A DNA stretch of 64,000 nucleotides, from positions 248,001 to 312,000 of the forward strand of contig JALTJZ010000070.1 in assembly GCA_027076325.1 (NCBI GenBank), in the 5' to 3' direction. The position numbers and the translations under genes were made by a program. Below are positions 63,751-64,000 of the stretch, one piece after another. The DNA is from Chromatiales bacterium (GTDB lineage: Bacteria > Pseudomonadota > Gammaproteobacteria > UBA6429 > Thiohalophilaceae). The notes under the pieces are model-generated. The model saw only the letters and a program-made list of their open reading frames with translations, did not search any database and had not been told where the DNA came from. Position 1 is the stretch's first letter. Each line of letters starts with the position of its first letter.

Positions 63751-64000
63751 AGGGCGCAAATTTTAACGATCTGGACATCTTCTGTCAAAGTAAATCATTG
63801 ATTTTTGATGCATAACCCCAAATAATAACCGCTTACAGCATATGGTTATATACTTATATTGAAGCGATTGTCTGGGTAATCAGATTAGGAAATTGCCCCC
63901 TCACAAATGAAGTACAAGATAACGGCTGGTACAGTGAACCCACAAAAAGTAAAAAAATGCCATCCCCACCACGCTGTTGTGATGATTGGCTTAAATAAGC
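63751..64000. other. Right-end region upstream of yceD
   Basis: This region should hold the promoter of the leftward yceD operon. On the plus strand an ATG at 63907 opens a frame (MKYKITAGTVNPQKVKKC) that runs to the window end, but no ribosome site or family signal supports it. Confidence 0.3.

Overview
The window looks like a chromosomal segment of a moderately AT-rich gammaproteobacterium. Three conserved gene orders support this. The first is uvrY-uvrC-pgsA-tRNA-Gly-tRNA-Cys-tRNA-Leu. The second is tRNA-Ser next to a YccA-type membrane gene. The third is yceD-rpmF-plsX-fabH-fabD-fabG-acpP-fabF-(pabB)-pabC-mltG-tmk-holB-pilZ-tatD. I cannot place it to genus from sequence alone. No plasmid, phage, transposase or CRISPR signal was seen.

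Layout. Positions 1-13 kb are an accessory, visibly AT-richer region that looks like the edge of a polysaccharide or glycoconjugate locus. It holds a truncated SGNH hydrolase, a family 2 glycosyltransferase, a Gfo/Idh/MocA oxidoreductase, a GH2 beta-mannosidase-like enzyme, two adjacent paralogues that each carry two alpha/beta-hydrolase domains, a formyltransferase-like enzyme, a lipoprotein with a methyltransferase fold, a sulfotransferase-like protein, a soluble methyltransferase and a small Cys-rich secreted protein. This is the least explained part of the window. The two double hydrolases have Arg where the N-domain nucleophile should be and Cys or Ser in the C-domain, which recalls the exosortase-A-associated hydrolase families. 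From 13.6 to 24.8 kb come tRNA and DNA-repair genes, signalling proteins, a DsrC/TusE-family protein, RecQ, a rhodanese, an RhlE-type helicase and a YdjM-like membrane protein.

From 24.9 to 42.2 kb there are a diguanylate cyclase, a NYN-domain protein, an APH/P-loop kinase fusion, an RlmA-type methyltransferase and a YajD-type HNH protein. These are followed by tRNA-Ser with yccA, tRNA-Glu and tRNA-Ala beside glnS and gltX, a second DsrC-like protein, cbpA/cbpM, an NhaD antiporter preceded by a dense stack of hairpins, a GGDEF-EAL protein and a periplasmic rhodanese. From 42.5 to 50.6 kb a co-directional fatty-acid degradation operon encodes an acyl-CoA dehydrogenase, a thiolase, a hydratase/dehydrogenase, an acyl-CoA ligase and a thioesterase. 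From 50.9 kb to the right end, the minus strand carries the fatty-acid synthesis cluster with folate (pabB, pabC), cell-wall (mltG), nucleotide (tmk), replication (holB), pilus (pilZ) and tatD genes.

How the genes work together: the right-hand third contains a degradation operon (FadE/FadI/FadJ/FadD-like) facing the synthesis cluster (PlsX, FabHDGF, AcpP). The two DsrC-like proteins and two rhodaneses hint at sulfur relay. The two GGDEF proteins are the c-di-GMP signalling genes; PilZ is of the pilus-assembly type. Start codons were moved where a ribosome-binding site or family alignment favoured an internal start, and each such change is stated in the entry.
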